Below, piece by piece: positions 33,840 through 48,500 of a stretch of 64,000 nucleotides of DNA; position 1 is the first letter of the stretch; each line of letters starts with the position of its first letter. The notes beneath the pieces were generated by a model, which was not told the origin of the DNA, made no database searches, and saw nothing but the letters and a program-made list of their open reading frames with translations. A program made the position numbers and the translations under genes. The DNA is from Aphidius gifuensis (Eukaryota > Arthropoda > Insecta > Hymenoptera > Braconidae), in assembly GCF_014905175.1 (NCBI RefSeq), contig NC_057788.1, positions 8,618,001 to 8,682,000 on the forward strand, given 5' to 3'.

Positions 33840-36800
33840 ATGGCGGCGCTGGTGGCAGGTGTCCAGTATGGTTTATCAACGCAAAGTAATTTTCATGAAA
33901 ATAAATCACTTATATTTGTTAAATTAACTGATTCAGCACAACGTGCTATTGAAGATTTTCTTGAAAATCGAGTAAGTAAAATTTCATTGGTAAATTATTC
34001 ATATTTTTATCAGTTTTTTTCATTTTAAAATTTCATTATCATCATGTCTGACTGTGTTTGTCGTGTGTGTGTATTTTTTTTTTTCAATTTTAATAATACC
34101 TCAATAATTTACTGATAATTTTATATTTTATTTTTTTTAAATATATCTGTTTATTGTTTTTTTTATTTTTTATTTTTGTTTAAATATTAAACACAAGTGT
34201 GTTTCTGTGTCGTAATAATTTTGTTGTTTAAGACAACCGTTAGTGGCCATATTTTATTTCAATCAAAATTTTTTAATATTGTTTATCATTATCCGTTATA
34301 ATAATTATTAAATTTTACACTTAAATAATTTTTATAGTTATTAGATTTTGTTATATTAAATTACGAAAAATTTCGAGTAAAGAAATTTTGTTGTTTCGAT
34401 TTTTTTTTTAATTTCGAGTAAATTATTTCTGTGATTCTAATGAACTTTTAAAATTTATAAAAAATATTATTTTTAGATATGAATAATATATGAAAAATAT
34501 TTTAAAAATATTTAATCAACAGCTATATATATTTTTTTTCATAAAATTTTTACAAATTTATAAATTTTTTTTTTCATTAAAATAAATATATCTGAACACT
34601 TGGACTAACATTTTGAGTTTTTATCTCACATATAAATACTTGTTTTAAATATTAATAATATTTATCATTATTTTAATAAATTTATAAATAATCTAATGCA
34701 AAAAAAAAAAAAAAATTATAAATTAATATTACCAATGATTTTACAATATTGGTTTGTTAAGTCTTTGCTATAAGGAAAGTGAAAGGACACAAGGATTAAA
34801 CTCGTACATTGTGATTGGTTGTTCAAGTCCTTTTTTTTATTTAAACATTTTTTTTTTTTATCATTATCTTTTTAACCAAAAGACTTGATAATTATTATAT
34901 TTCTATTTTTTTTTTTCACTCAAATTATCCATTAGTAATTCCGTATTTCTACTTTGCTAATTTAAAAAAATTTTTTTTTTTTCTTTTCATCTTCTTATCT
35001 AGTAGGTATTAATTTCCAAGAATTTGATATATAAAAAAAATAAAATAAAAATATAATCTTGATTTTTGAGTATTATATTTAATAGATTTATATATATATT
35101 TTTTTTTTTATTTACTATTTTTTTTATTTATCGAATATATAAAGTTGAAATAAATCACTCGTGACTTATTCAATATGTTCATTTATCCATTTATTTATTT
35201 ATTATTATTTTTTTTCCTCGTTTATTATTATTGTTTATATTATTATTATTATTTAGTGCTTACGTCAGTAAAGTCAGACGACCTGTATTGCTTTCAATAG
35301 TCGTTTTTGTATCCGGGGATGAGTAAACAAATGTTAACAGCACTCTAGCAACAGCCAGCATCGTGAAAATAACATTTTCTTTATAAATTTTTTTTTATTT
35401 TATTTATTATTAATATCCATTGTCTTGATAATTATTATTTTTTTTTCCTTATGAAATTCACTTGAGGTTATTACAAGGTCATTAAAAAATATTACTTCAC
35501 TGTTTTTATTTGATTTTTTTTTATGTTAAAATCAAATTTTTAATTTTGTATTTTTGTTTGTTTGTTTGGTAATTAAATATCTATTTTGGAGTAATTTTTT
35601 TGGATAAATATTAATACAGTAAAAAAAAAAATAGCATTACATGTTTGGGGTTTTATTTTAGCTTCTGTATAAAGAGTGGGAAAAAAAAAAAAACATCTGG
35701 TTTACTTTTGTGTCCTTTAATTTTTAAACTTGAAGGCGGTCAGGTTCGTTCGTTTTTTTTGGATACTTTTTTTTTTTGAGGCTTATATCTTGGTCGGGGT
35801 CTTCGGACCCTTCGTTTCCTTTTTCGCTTGATCAAAGTATTGTAATCAAACAGCCAAGTAGAAAAAGCAGATGTTTCAAAAAATCCATTCATCCGTATAT
35901 AACAAAAGCAAATAGAAAAAGACAAAATACTTACCTGTAGATTTTTTTTAAATATCTTTTTCTACTTGTTTTACAATTATTTTTACCTGATATATATTTT
36001 CGTGTTTTTAAAATTCACTGTTAACAACAGCTGGACCGGATTATAATACACCTCTAAATATTTAACCCCTAGAAATTCATAAAAATATAAAATAATCTAG
36101 TCAAAAGTTAAATTTAAAAAATCTTCTTTTAAACTAGTTTTTTTTTGGAATTTAAAAATTTAAAAAATTTGTAATTTTGTAAAGCTTTTTAATCTGTTAA
36201 TTATGCTTAGTCATATTTTTATTTTTATTTAAACAATGAAAAAAAGAAATAATTTTGTAGAAAAATTTTCATCCATTTTTTGGAGTTTTTTTTTTATTTT
36301 TTTCTACTCGTGTTTCTTTATCATAGATAAAATAAGGAAAAAAAAAAATATGTGTTTGATATCGTGATTTTAGAAATCCCCTCTTTGACATATATAAATG
36401 TTTTTTTTTTTTCATTGATTTATGTCAACAGTGAATTACGTGAACAAGATCGTAATGTAAATATCTCTCGTGGTTTATATGTTGAAATGATTATTTAACA
36501 CAAAGAAAAAATTTTTTTATATTAGCACATAATGAATTTAGATTTCATGACATTTATAATTTTCATTATGTGTACTGCATGATTAATTAACAATTAATAT
36601 TTGGATTTTATTTTTTATTTCTACTTCAACTTGCACACAGAGAGAGAGGTATTATTAAAAAAATAAAATCAATTATTTCTAAGAAATTATGATAAATTTA
36701 TTATTTATTTAAAAAAAAAAAATAAATTATTATATTTTTTATTTAAACAATTATTGTTTTGTAAAAATATGGTAATACTATTTAAATTATTTTATTACAA

Positions 36801-39800
36801 AATAAATGTTTTATTATTATTTTTGTTGAAAAATAAAAAAAAAAGTTGAAATATTTTTATTTAATTTTAATACATGACAAAAAAATTAATACCAATTGTA
36901 TATATTTACTTAATAAATTTGCGATAAGATATTTTTTAAAAATATGATTAATAATAATGAAAAAATATAAATAATAGTGCTTATAATTTATAATGGGCTT
37001 TAAACATTTGAGAAAAAAATAGGAAAAAAATTAACAAATATGTCAAACGACCTTGTTGTTGTCGTTGGCGCTTTTTTTTTTTTCATCGAAATGTTTTATT
37101 ATTTTTCTATTTCAAGTAAACAAATTTCTTACCTAAAGTAGTAAAAAGTATATTACAGATAGCTAGAAAATATTCATAACAATTATGCAACATATTTTCT
37201 ACAATTATTTTTAATATTACAACTTAAATAATAATAAGACAAGAAAAAAAAATAAGCAAAGATATTATTTGATTATTTTTTTTTTTTATATTATTTTGAA
37301 TATTCAATTTTTATGCTTTCTAATTTTTTTGTGTTTGTTAATAATACTTGAATTATTAATGATTTTATTATTATTTTTTTGAAAAATTAAAGCTATGGTA
37401 ATTTAATTAATTTTAAAAGCAAATTTATTAATTATTGAAATTAATAATAATCAATTTTTATTAATTACTTTTAATGATATTATTTATTTATATTTTTACG
37501 GGTTTTTTTTTTATTTAAGTATATCCAATTTTTTTTTCAAATCGAAATTCGAAATATTTCGATTATTTATAAAAAAAAAATTCTAAATAATTATTATTAA
37601 TCAATTTTAATTTTTATTCATTCGATTTACAATCAATTTAATAAAATGAGTTTTTTTTTTTTTTTTTTATTAAATTTGAAGCTATACAATTTTTTTTTTC
37701 GAAATAGAAAATCGAAATATTTCGATTATTAAATTCTAAAAATTTTGATTATAAAAAATTGTAAAAAAACAATTTTAATAATAGTTATTAATCAATGCTA
37801 AATTTTTATTAATATTACTTGTATTCAAATCAATTTATAAAATAGATTTTTATTCTTTTGACATAACAAAAAAATATATATTTCGATTTTATTAAAAACT
37901 TGATTTATAAAAAATAGAAATATAAAATAATCACCCTTTGAATATGTTTGAATAAATTAAATAAGACAAGTTTCACCGTTATGAAATTATTCAATAAATT
38001 TCAAGTATAATTTCTAATGATTTATAATGTTGAATAAATATTTATTTATTTTTTTATATAAATAATATAAAGGTCGAATATAATTCCAACATGTTTTTTA
38101 AATTTTTTGAATAAAAAGAAAAAATGAATTTTAAAAATCGAAAAGTATATTTTAAAAAGTATCTATAATTTTTTAGAGTTATATATTTTTTTAATTATAA
38201 TAATAATAATTAAAAATTACTGACGTTTTGCATCGATAAATTTTTGATGTTAGATTTGGAGGGTAATTATTATGAAGCCCATTTTTGTTTCCCATATTAT
38301 TTAAATGGCACGAAATCATCGTTCCGTTACCCACCTAACACATTTCCATTTAAATATAGCTAAATATATATACAACGGTATATTTGATTATATATATATA
38401 AATTTTATATCACCAATACAAAAATAATAAAAATAATATATATATTAAAATGATAAAATTTTAATTTTTTTAAATTATTATAAATCTTCAAATAATAATC
38501 GCGAAAAAAAAATAATTCGAAATATTTTTTTTTTGATTTTAAATTATTGATAAACTGTAAATATTTGCATTTTATTATACATATATATAACTTTTACGTA
38601 CATTTATAAATTCCTCAGTTATATGTATAATAAAAAAAATAAAAAAATTATTTGTTAATATATTTTTTTTTTGTTTTTTTATCATGTATATGCAAAAAGT
38701 CGTAATAAAAAGTTTGGAATTTTTTAAATGAATATAATCATTAAAATGAAATTAAAAAAATTGGGCCATATATTTTTTTTTCATTTTAGCTTTTAAATAT
38801 AGATCGTTATTAAAATAGTTGCATTAGAGATAGTAGGGCGTAAGTGCAGTTTATATATATTTTTCTTTGAATTTTTTAAAAAGACAAAAATTAAATTTAT
38901 TTGGCGTTTTTTTTTTTACGTTTGAAAAATTTTTTTAGGGACTTTAAATTTGCTGGTAGTAAAAAGACATAAGTCCATGGAGATACGCCTGTTTTAAGCT
39001 CAATATGTACTTGTAATATTTTGACTTTTTTTTTTTTTTTTCGTGGTTGAGGAAAAAAAATTAGTTAAACTTTGAAAATATATTTTTTTTCGAATTTTAA
39101 AATAGAACTTTTTTTTTATTTTCAAATACTTGAATTTATTTTATTTTAACATGGAGATTTATATATAAATACGTGTTAGAAATTAACGGTATATTAAATA
39201 ATTTATAAATAAATGATGAAAAAAATTATATAGGTGGAAATTTGTGTCATTGAATTGATATTTAATTTGATAGGAAATGATTTGATGAAAATTGATGAAA
39301 TTATTTTCATGGGGCTTTTATTTAATTGTTTTTTTTTTTATTATCCGGAAGTATTTATATTTGTCCAAGTGTCAAAGCAACAGGACACTAGTTAAGCAAA
39401 TTTTTACCCTGTCTATTTTTTTTTGTATTGGGCTATTTTAATTTTTTTTTATGGCTCTCTTTTGGGGTTGAAGACATGAGCGACTGCTACTTGATATAGA
39501 GACAGTCTGAATAGACAAAAAAATAAAAAAAAAAAAATAGGAAGATTTAGAAAAGGGAATGGAGTAAAATTGTGCTGATGCTGAATGTATTTGTGTGTGT
39601 ATAAATGTGTGGGAAATGAGAGCAACGTCGAGACGCTTCAGAGACGACGACGACGACCTTACCCAGTCCGATCGATCCCAACTTGATTTTGTATCTCTCT
39701 TTTCAGTCTTTACTTTACCTACATGAAAATCCCTTTCATCTAAAATACACAATACTCTTTTATTAAAAATAATATTATTATATTATTTAAAATTATTTTA

Positions 39801-42519
39801 ACAATCTCTCTTAATTTACAAATCAATTTAAATAATTTTAATTGATATTCAGAAAATTTTTAATTCTTTTTGAATTTAAAAAATGAATTTATTTATTTTT
39901 TTTTTTTATTGTAAATATATGATTAATGTTGCTTACTTAGTTGTTAATATTTACATATAAAATTATTGACACTTGTTAGTTGAATATACCATGAATGAAT
40001 ATTTAAAAAAAAACAAAACAAATTGTTATTTTTTTAAAAATAAAAACATAGCAATTATTTTGTAAAATTAATTACATCATGGAATTTTTTTATAAACTAC
40101 TTTTGATTAAGATTAAATAACATTATTTTTTATATTATATATTTTTTTTTTTTATCGTGAGATGGGAAAATTAAATGTGCAGAGTGTCTGGTTGGTAGTT
40201 GTGATACGAATCGATAGTCAGCAAAAGGTCGTCGTCTCTCGTTTCCATTGTTAAGTCACTGCCACCAACAGCCCCTTTTATTTCATTCACCTTTCTAGCT
40301 TTTTCTCTCCCCTAAATATATATAATATTAATCTTGACATTAACAAATAAATAAATAAATATACTCCAAGTTTAATAAATCATCTGTCGTATATTTTTGG
40401 GTTAAATATATTTAGGTTGAATATTATTTCTATTGTATAATTAACTTTTTTCTTTTATCTCAATGTTATATCTGTCGAAATTTTCAAGTTATATTATTTT
40501 TTTAAAAATTAGATTAAACCCTTGAAATATATAGAATTTATCATCAAATCGAAATGATTGATATTTTCGAAATTTCGACATGATTTTCTTGTCTATTTTT
40601 TAAAAAGTTGATTTATCATCAATCGAAATGATTTATATTTTCGAAATTTCGACATAATTTTCTTGTCGATTTTTTAAATTTTTAAATCACATGTTTAGGT
40701 ATTTTTTAAAGCCCCAAAATTATTTGTCAATTCACCCTTATACCATGTACCCCCTTAAAATTTATTTCACTTGAAAAAATAAATATTTCCCACGTAATTT
40801 AAAAAACATATATACTAGTCGAAATTTTAAAATAACAAGTCAATTTTTAATCAATTAACTCGCTTATATAATTCACTGTGATCAAACAAATATTCACATT
40901 TATATGTCATTTACATAATATTTAAATGAAAAAAAAATAAAAAAGCAAAATTAATCGTTTATTTATCTGATCATCAGACCACTTTAATATCGTCTTGATT
41001 GTTAATTTTTTAAACTCATATATAAAATCATTTTAATGCTCGATCGATTTTATTATTGGACTCTCAAATTGCATATATAGGAATAGGTCGATATTAATAA
41101 TAATATTGGCAAACATATTTTATTTTTTATTTTTTTTTTTTCATATTCAATATGGGTGTGCAATGTAATTGATCAATCATTATATGTAGTCATCTGTAGT
41201 CAATGTTTATTAAATTAAAAATATAAAATATTACAGTTATATGAAATATTTCGTTGCTTTTATTTTTCGCTGAATTTATTAACTTTTCAATGAAATTATT
41301 TGTGTCAAAAAATTTATGTAAGAGAAAATATTTTTTATATTATTGTTATTAATTTTATTATTATAAACAACTGTTATAAAATTTTTTAAAAAAATATTAT
41401 TTTTTTTTTTTTCCGACTGGTTTTAAGATGAGAATTTATTTTTGATTCATCATGAGAATTTTTGGGTGGAGACAGGACACATAATAATAATAGTAATATT
41501 CAATAGGCAGGTGGTTACTAAAAGCAAAAAATTTTCAAGGGTCAATGTTTTTATAAATATGAGAAAAAAATATTTAAAATTGTTGAAGTTATTAATATAT
41601 TTTTAGAGCGTTTTTCTGTGTTTATTAAACAATTATTTTTGTATTTTTATTAAATGTTGTATAAATTATTTATACTTGTTTATTTCAATCTTTTTTATTT
41701 TTGAAAACGATAATTTTATAAATTTATAATTCACTTCCTTTTTATTTTATCAGTCTGCAAATAGTTTATGCATTTTTTTTTTCCTGCAAACTGATATGTA
41801 AACCAGTTTGATTTTGTATTTTTATAATCTATTTGTGACAAGTTTATACAGAAAATTGTTTCAATAGAATTATATGATTATTAACAGAAAAATAAGAAAA
41901 TTTATATGATTGTTTTTAGTAGAATAATCATACTGTGTCATTTGATTAATGATAAAAAATTTAAATGTCCCTGTTAATTTGTCAACCGTGAAATAATTTT
42001 GTGAATGGTTTATCATTTAAATTATTTTTTTTCTCAAACCAAAGATACAAAAAAAAAAAAAAAATAAGCAAAAGCAAATACGTTTATTTTTATTTTTCAA
42101 GTATTTTATTTTCTAATTTTAAAAAATTATTGTTGATAATGATGTCGCTCAAGGTGTAAAATTTATGTTAATGTATTTGATAATACCAGCAGTTTATCAG
42201 TGTTAGGAAAAATAAAAAAACCATTTATTTTCATTGTCAAGATTAGCATGTAAAGTCGTTTGTATATGTTGATTGTCATTTGAAATAATTTTTTATATTT
42301 AACGAGAAGGAATATATAAAAAAATATATTTAAACAATTTAAAATTAATTTATCTAGATAGACAAATGACTAGGTATAAATTTATATATAAATTTTAATT
42401 TATTTTTGATTATTGATTAAGTTAAAAGTCATTGAGGTATATAGAATTTTCAAAGAGGCAATATGACAGTTGAGATTGTTTAGTATAGAGAAAGTGAAAC
42501 AGCTGGCAGTGTTGCCGAA

Positions 42520-42555
<36 letters not shown>

Positions 42556-45500
42556 GAATTAATAAATTGGCAACCTCGCCCAACTTGCTCATTACTTATA
42601 CAATTTATTTTAAAATAATTAATTTATCAATTAATATTTATCTAATTCAATATATTAAAATTTCTATGACACTATTAATTCATAGAAAAATATATTCAAC
42701 CTTCAATATAATATTTATTTTGTTATTATATTTTCAAAAATGACTTTGAAGTTGCTTTTTGACGTTAAATTTTTTTATCCCTCATTATTTTTTTTTTTGT
42801 TTATTCAGTCAGTTAACTTTCTAATATTCAAAAATTGTTTAAAACCTTGGAATACATTAGTTTTTTTATATATTTATAATTATTTTTTCTTTCGCAATAT
42901 TTATGTTGTTTAAATTTTTTTTTTTTTTGTTAGATATATTGTTATATGGGTTTTTATTTTTAGTGGGCGAACTCAATGATCAATTAGAAGACTTTAAATG
43001 GTGTTTTTCTTTTTTTTTTTTTTTTCTGAATGCGGTTTGAAGGTATTTGAAAGTATTGAATGTGTCTTGGTATTCTTATGAAAGAGGATAGAAAGTATAT
43101 TTAAATAAAATATTCAATGAATTTATTATTATATATGAGAAAATTAAAAAAAAAAAAGGGAAAAGGTCAGTTTCTTTTTGATTTATTTTTATTTAAACAA
43201 TTGTCATACACTTGTTTAAACAAATGAGCATGTAATTACGTAATTCAAAACACAATAGAGCTTGTTTTATTGCTATTTTTTTAAATGATTGTATTTTGAA
43301 GACAGGAAAACTGAAAAATACATTATTAAATAATTTATTGTCAAGTGTATATTTGAATTTTGGCGCCAGAATTTTGCGAGTTAGTAGCCATTTTTAATCG
43401 GCAAAAATTATACATTGGCGTGGGTAAAATTATCAAGTTTATTTTCAATAAATGTAAGCTAAAAAAAGTTGAATTTTTTTTTGGCTACGTCAATGATTAA
43501 CGCATGCGTGCTGAGAAATAATGATCTTGCTTTTTAAATTTTTCACTTTTTATCGTAAAAAAAACAGCATACACTTTCATCTTAATGAGAAAAAAAAAAA
43601 ATTTATTAATTATTTCGTTATTTATTGATTGTAAATTAATTTAATTTTATTTTTTTGTGTCAAATTTATAAACTAAATTTTTAAAATAAAACTATAATCA
43701 TTTTTTGATTTTTTAAAAATTGATTAATTTAATATCAATAATATTTATAAATAATTTCTAAATATTTCTATTAAATTCAGTATAAAATATCAAATTTTAT
43801 ATATTTATTTAATTTATTTTTAAATAATGATACACACAATATATTTTTTTGTTGCTTGTGTGTTAACAGCAAGGCCATTTCGCGGTTGACTTGTTATTAA
43901 ATAAAATAAAAAAAATAGAAATACAATTAAAGTTACCAATCTACAATCGAATTTTATAAAATATAAATATATATTAATGATAAATATAATTTTCACTTTA
44001 ATCAAAAATAAAGTTGGTTGTTTTTTTTATCATTCAGAAAATATTAAGTCGGTTAGTATAAATTCAAAGCTGTGTACAAGACTTGAACTGAAACCAGTTT
44101 TGTAGTCTCTTGCGATTTCCAAACGACTTCCATGATACACACACACACACACACATGTTCATATTAACATTAATAAAAATATATAAAAGTTTTACCATCA
44201 TCCAATGTTCTGAGAAAAAAAAAAATCCATCTGAAAAGGATTAAAAAAAATATAATGATTTTACATATTTTTTAAAATTATTTATCACATTTTTTAATTA
44301 ACATTTGAAAATTTTATTTTTAAATACACGTGTAATGATATCCTTAATTTTTCCTCATTTTTAATAAGTAATAAAAATTAATTCAGGAAATGATGACCTT
44401 TAACAACTCACGTGTATTGAGCATGCTAAGTCCATGTGCGCACACAAAGTTCATGTTCAAAACATTACCGACATCTTTTTCCTTCTTTGAAAAATTTATA
44501 AATTTTTTTTTTTATAATCACTAATCTCATCAATAATTTTTCACAATACCTGACTTGAATTTATTACAAAATTTTAATTTGATATTCATCTTTATATTCA
44601 CAATATTGATTTTTTATAATTTCGTTTTTTTTTTTTTCTTTGTATCGATAAATAATTCTTATCGACAAAATTATTGAGAATGATGATTTGTAAATACGTT
44701 AATTACATGCATAGTATAATTCTTGAGAAAAAAAAAAAATTAATTTTCATCACGTGTATGTTAATTTTCCTGTAAATTAATTATTATATACTAATTAATG
44801 TCTTTTTTTTTTTGCTTGCAGAATAAGATTAGCCAGAATCCAACGATTCAATTCTCAGGAAGTGAAGGGGTAAGTTTATTATATTTTTAAATAATTTATT
44901 AACAATAATATAAAACTGTTTTTATTGATAAATTTTAGTTTTTTTTTATTGTTATTATATTGACCAACTTGTTGATTAAAAAAAAAAAAAAGAATATGAT
45001 GATTTTACTAGGATTTTTTTGTTGTTAAAAGTTTAAATAATTTATTTACTATTTTATTGTTATTATTATTTATTAATTTTTAAATTAAAATAATGTTGAT
45101 TAGGATTATTTTTTTTTCAAGATAATTATCAAATTTTTTATAGAAAATTTATATTTAATTTAATACAAAAGTGAGAGTCAAAATGTGAGTAAATTTATCA
45201 GTTTTTTTTTTCAAATTCAGTATACGGATACAATCTTTGTTAGTAATAAACATAAATAAAAAAAATAATAATAATAACAGACACACACACAAATGTATTA
45301 ATGACAAGTCTGTCTGTTTAATTTTTTTTCATTCTCTTTTTTTTTTTCATCATCAACGAAGGCGATCGAGGTCGTTTGACAAGGTTACACCATTTTCACT
45401 ATATACATTAATCCTTTCTTTAAACTTCATTTGTATCACTATTAAAAATCAAAAATCAGCTGTCAAAAATCATAAACCAATCCTAGTTAAATCATCATTT

Positions 45501-48500
45501 AAATAAAAAATAAAAAATCAACTTTTAAAATATATATAAGAAATTTTTAAGTGATGGAGTTTGATTATACTTTGATCTAACACATTGATGACCTTTTAAA
45601 AAAACCAAATATAATACAAAATTTAATTCTCCATACTTTTATTTATAAAATTTTAATTTTATACTTTTAATTTTATACAGAAAAAATATATACCGTTAAA
45701 TAATTATAATGTATATTTTTTTATCTACTTAAAAATATTTATCTCAATATATTTTGTAATGACGAGCTTTCACAATTATTATTACCAAATTTTTTATTTT
45801 AAAAATTATATTTTTTATTGTAGTTTTAAATAATTGTATTATTATTTTTAATAGAATAATAATATTTGGGTATTTTAAATTAGTTTGTTGTCATGAGACT
45901 GGAGACTGCTGACAGTAATTTTTTTTTTTTTTTTTATTGAGACTGGAAATTCCAGGGGCCCTTGGAGATGCTCTTAACGACTCTCATAATTTATCCCTCG
46001 ATTTACAATAAACAACTCGACGTCTTTCATGACTTTTTTTTTTTTTTTTTTTTATTACTATTTTATCATGATCCTTTTAAACATTTAAAAAATAAAATCT
46101 TTTTATGAGTTTTTTTAAAATACAATTTTTTTTTTCTTTTTTTTTTTATTCTCACGTGTATCTCTGGGTTTTTATTTTTTAAATTTGAAATTTTTTAATT
46201 AACAGACTAGACAGTATATATAACTAAAAAATAAAATTAAAAAAAAAATTATTTGAGCTAAGAAAATAGTAGTTTAAATAAATAACTATTTCAACTGAAT
46301 TTTTTTTTTTTTTAAATATTTTAATTTGTTATAAATAAAAAGACTGTGTTTAATTTAATTATTATATAATTATTAACAAATTTCGAATATTCTTTTTAAT
46401 AAAAATATAAATTTTTATTGATAAAAATTTTTTATTAAATATTTAATTCAACTAAACAATATTGTGAGGAAAAAAAAACAAAAAAGTTGACTAAATTTTT
46501 TTTTGATAATTTGATAAATTCATATTCCCCTGTTGAAAAAAAATTATAATTCTTTTTTTTAAATATTAGAATTATTTAAATTATATATTTGTCGACAAGA
46601 TAATTTTTATTCAATGGGGTGATTTTTTATACCAGTTTATCGTTCAAGCCGGATACTCATAATCGACTATAGAAAAATCACTCGCTTATCACTTGCATTC
46701 ATCTCAGAAAAAATGTGAGTTATAAAAAAACCAATAAAGGCATGAAAATAAGAAAAAGATTTTCATCTTTTTCTATAGCTTATAGTATTCAAAAAAAAAT
46801 AAAAAAATCATTCAATGACGTCATTTTAAGCGCGAATCCACGTGACAATTTAACATCCGTCTTGTTTTATTGTTGATGAGTGTCCGGCTTGAACAACAAA
46901 CTGTTATAAAACATATTAAATATTGCATATTAAATTACGTATTTAGTTTTATTTTTAGTGATCATTTTTCGCCGACAAAAATTATACCAATTCCTCGTAT
47001 ATATCAACGATAACACAGTTAATGAATATTTGATATTTTTTTTTTTTTACCATCTCATTTGCAAATAACCCTACACATCTTATCATCTAAAATTTAATTT
47101 GATATTAAAGAATTTATATTCTCCAATGAACAATTTAAAAAAAGAAAATTTATATAAAAAAAAAAGGAGAAAAAGAAGAGTTTAAATCATGTGATTACTA
47201 CTGTAATTATTTGATTCATTTAGCGGTCGTCCTTGTCATTTTGTGATGTATTTAAAATACATACATAAAATGCACAAGGTGTAGTAAATAAAAAAAATAA
47301 ATAATAAATAAAAAAAAAGAGAGATCCATTCGATCACGTATAATACAAAGAAAAAATAAAATCATGATAACGCGGCCGTGATGATGAGACAGACAAACTT
47401 GTCTTTGTAATAATTTTTAAAAAATTTTTTTTCTCTGTAAAAAATTTATTTATATATGCACACATTATATATATTTTCATCATTTTATATTTTCATATTT
47501 TTTAACACACAATTCTCATCGTCTTAGGGGTTTATATACGACAAGCCTTCACATTGTTGCCTTTCACTTGGATTTTTTATTTTTTTATTTTTTTTATTTT
47601 TTTATACATCATACCTTTATTATTAAAATAAAAATAAAGAAAAAATAAAAAAAGTTAATAAATAATACAAAATATAAATAAATGCATATTTGAGAAAAAA
47701 AAAATTATTATTATTGTTAATTTTTATTAGCTCAATATATATTATTAAATTATCTGGAAATTTTATTATTTTTTATTTTTTTTTTTAAAAGATAATAAAT
47801 TTTGTGTTTAGATTATGATTTATTAATTTTTAAATGAATTAGACAATGGAGATATTTAGTGTTTAGTGACATCATTAGTATGTCGTCAATAGTTAAATAA
47901 TAATATTTATTATTCTTACTGTGAATTATGTTTTACTACAGATTTAAAATCGTGACAAAATTATTACACTGTCGTAAATTAAATTGTCGTCAATGAATAT
48001 TATTTTTTTTTTAATAAAATATAATAAATAAATTTTTTTTTAAATTGAATTTTAAATAATTTGATGATAAATTAATTGATTATTTAATTTAATTTTTTTC
48101 ATTTAATTTTAAATATAATTTATGCTGTCAAAAAAATAATTTTCTATTTTTTTTTCAAAATTCTTAGCGCTCCTTTAAATTTGGATTGCACTAATGACGT
48201 TAATCAATTAAAATAGAAAAAATAATTTTTTTTTATAATTTAAAATAATGATATTATTGTTGATAAATATTTGCAACAATTTAGTTTGACAGCAAGTATA
48301 TCTCTTGTGGATTTATATACGCGTAGATTTACTTTGCGGGAAAGCTATAACCATAGGTCAGGGACCCCTTGAAGTTCTTCTCAATATAAATTATTAAAAA
48401 TAACAATACAATAATGATAGACAGAAAGAAAAATAAATGTGTAAAAGAAATTCAAATGTATATGTATTCGTAAACTCATTTCCAAGTTCCCAACTATCAA

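Larger units (their letters stand above)
33972..44821 (+). other. ELL intron 1 (10.85 kb)
   Basis: Flanked by a GTAAGT donor and a TTGCAG acceptor. It is dominated by poly-A/poly-T and AT-rich low-complexity DNA. Less AT-rich islands lie near 35265-35360, 35730-35940, 39590-39720, 40170-40310 and 43360-43520. There is a tandem duplication at 40536-40678, an (AAAT)n tract at 42519-42555 and an (AC)n tract at 44136-44154. No conserved protein-coding sequence was recognised. Confidence 0.8.

Noticed and set aside
39438..39752. Minus-strand 104-residue frame
   Set aside because: Low-complexity Ser/Phe-rich sequence from T-runs and GAC repeats; no domain recognised.
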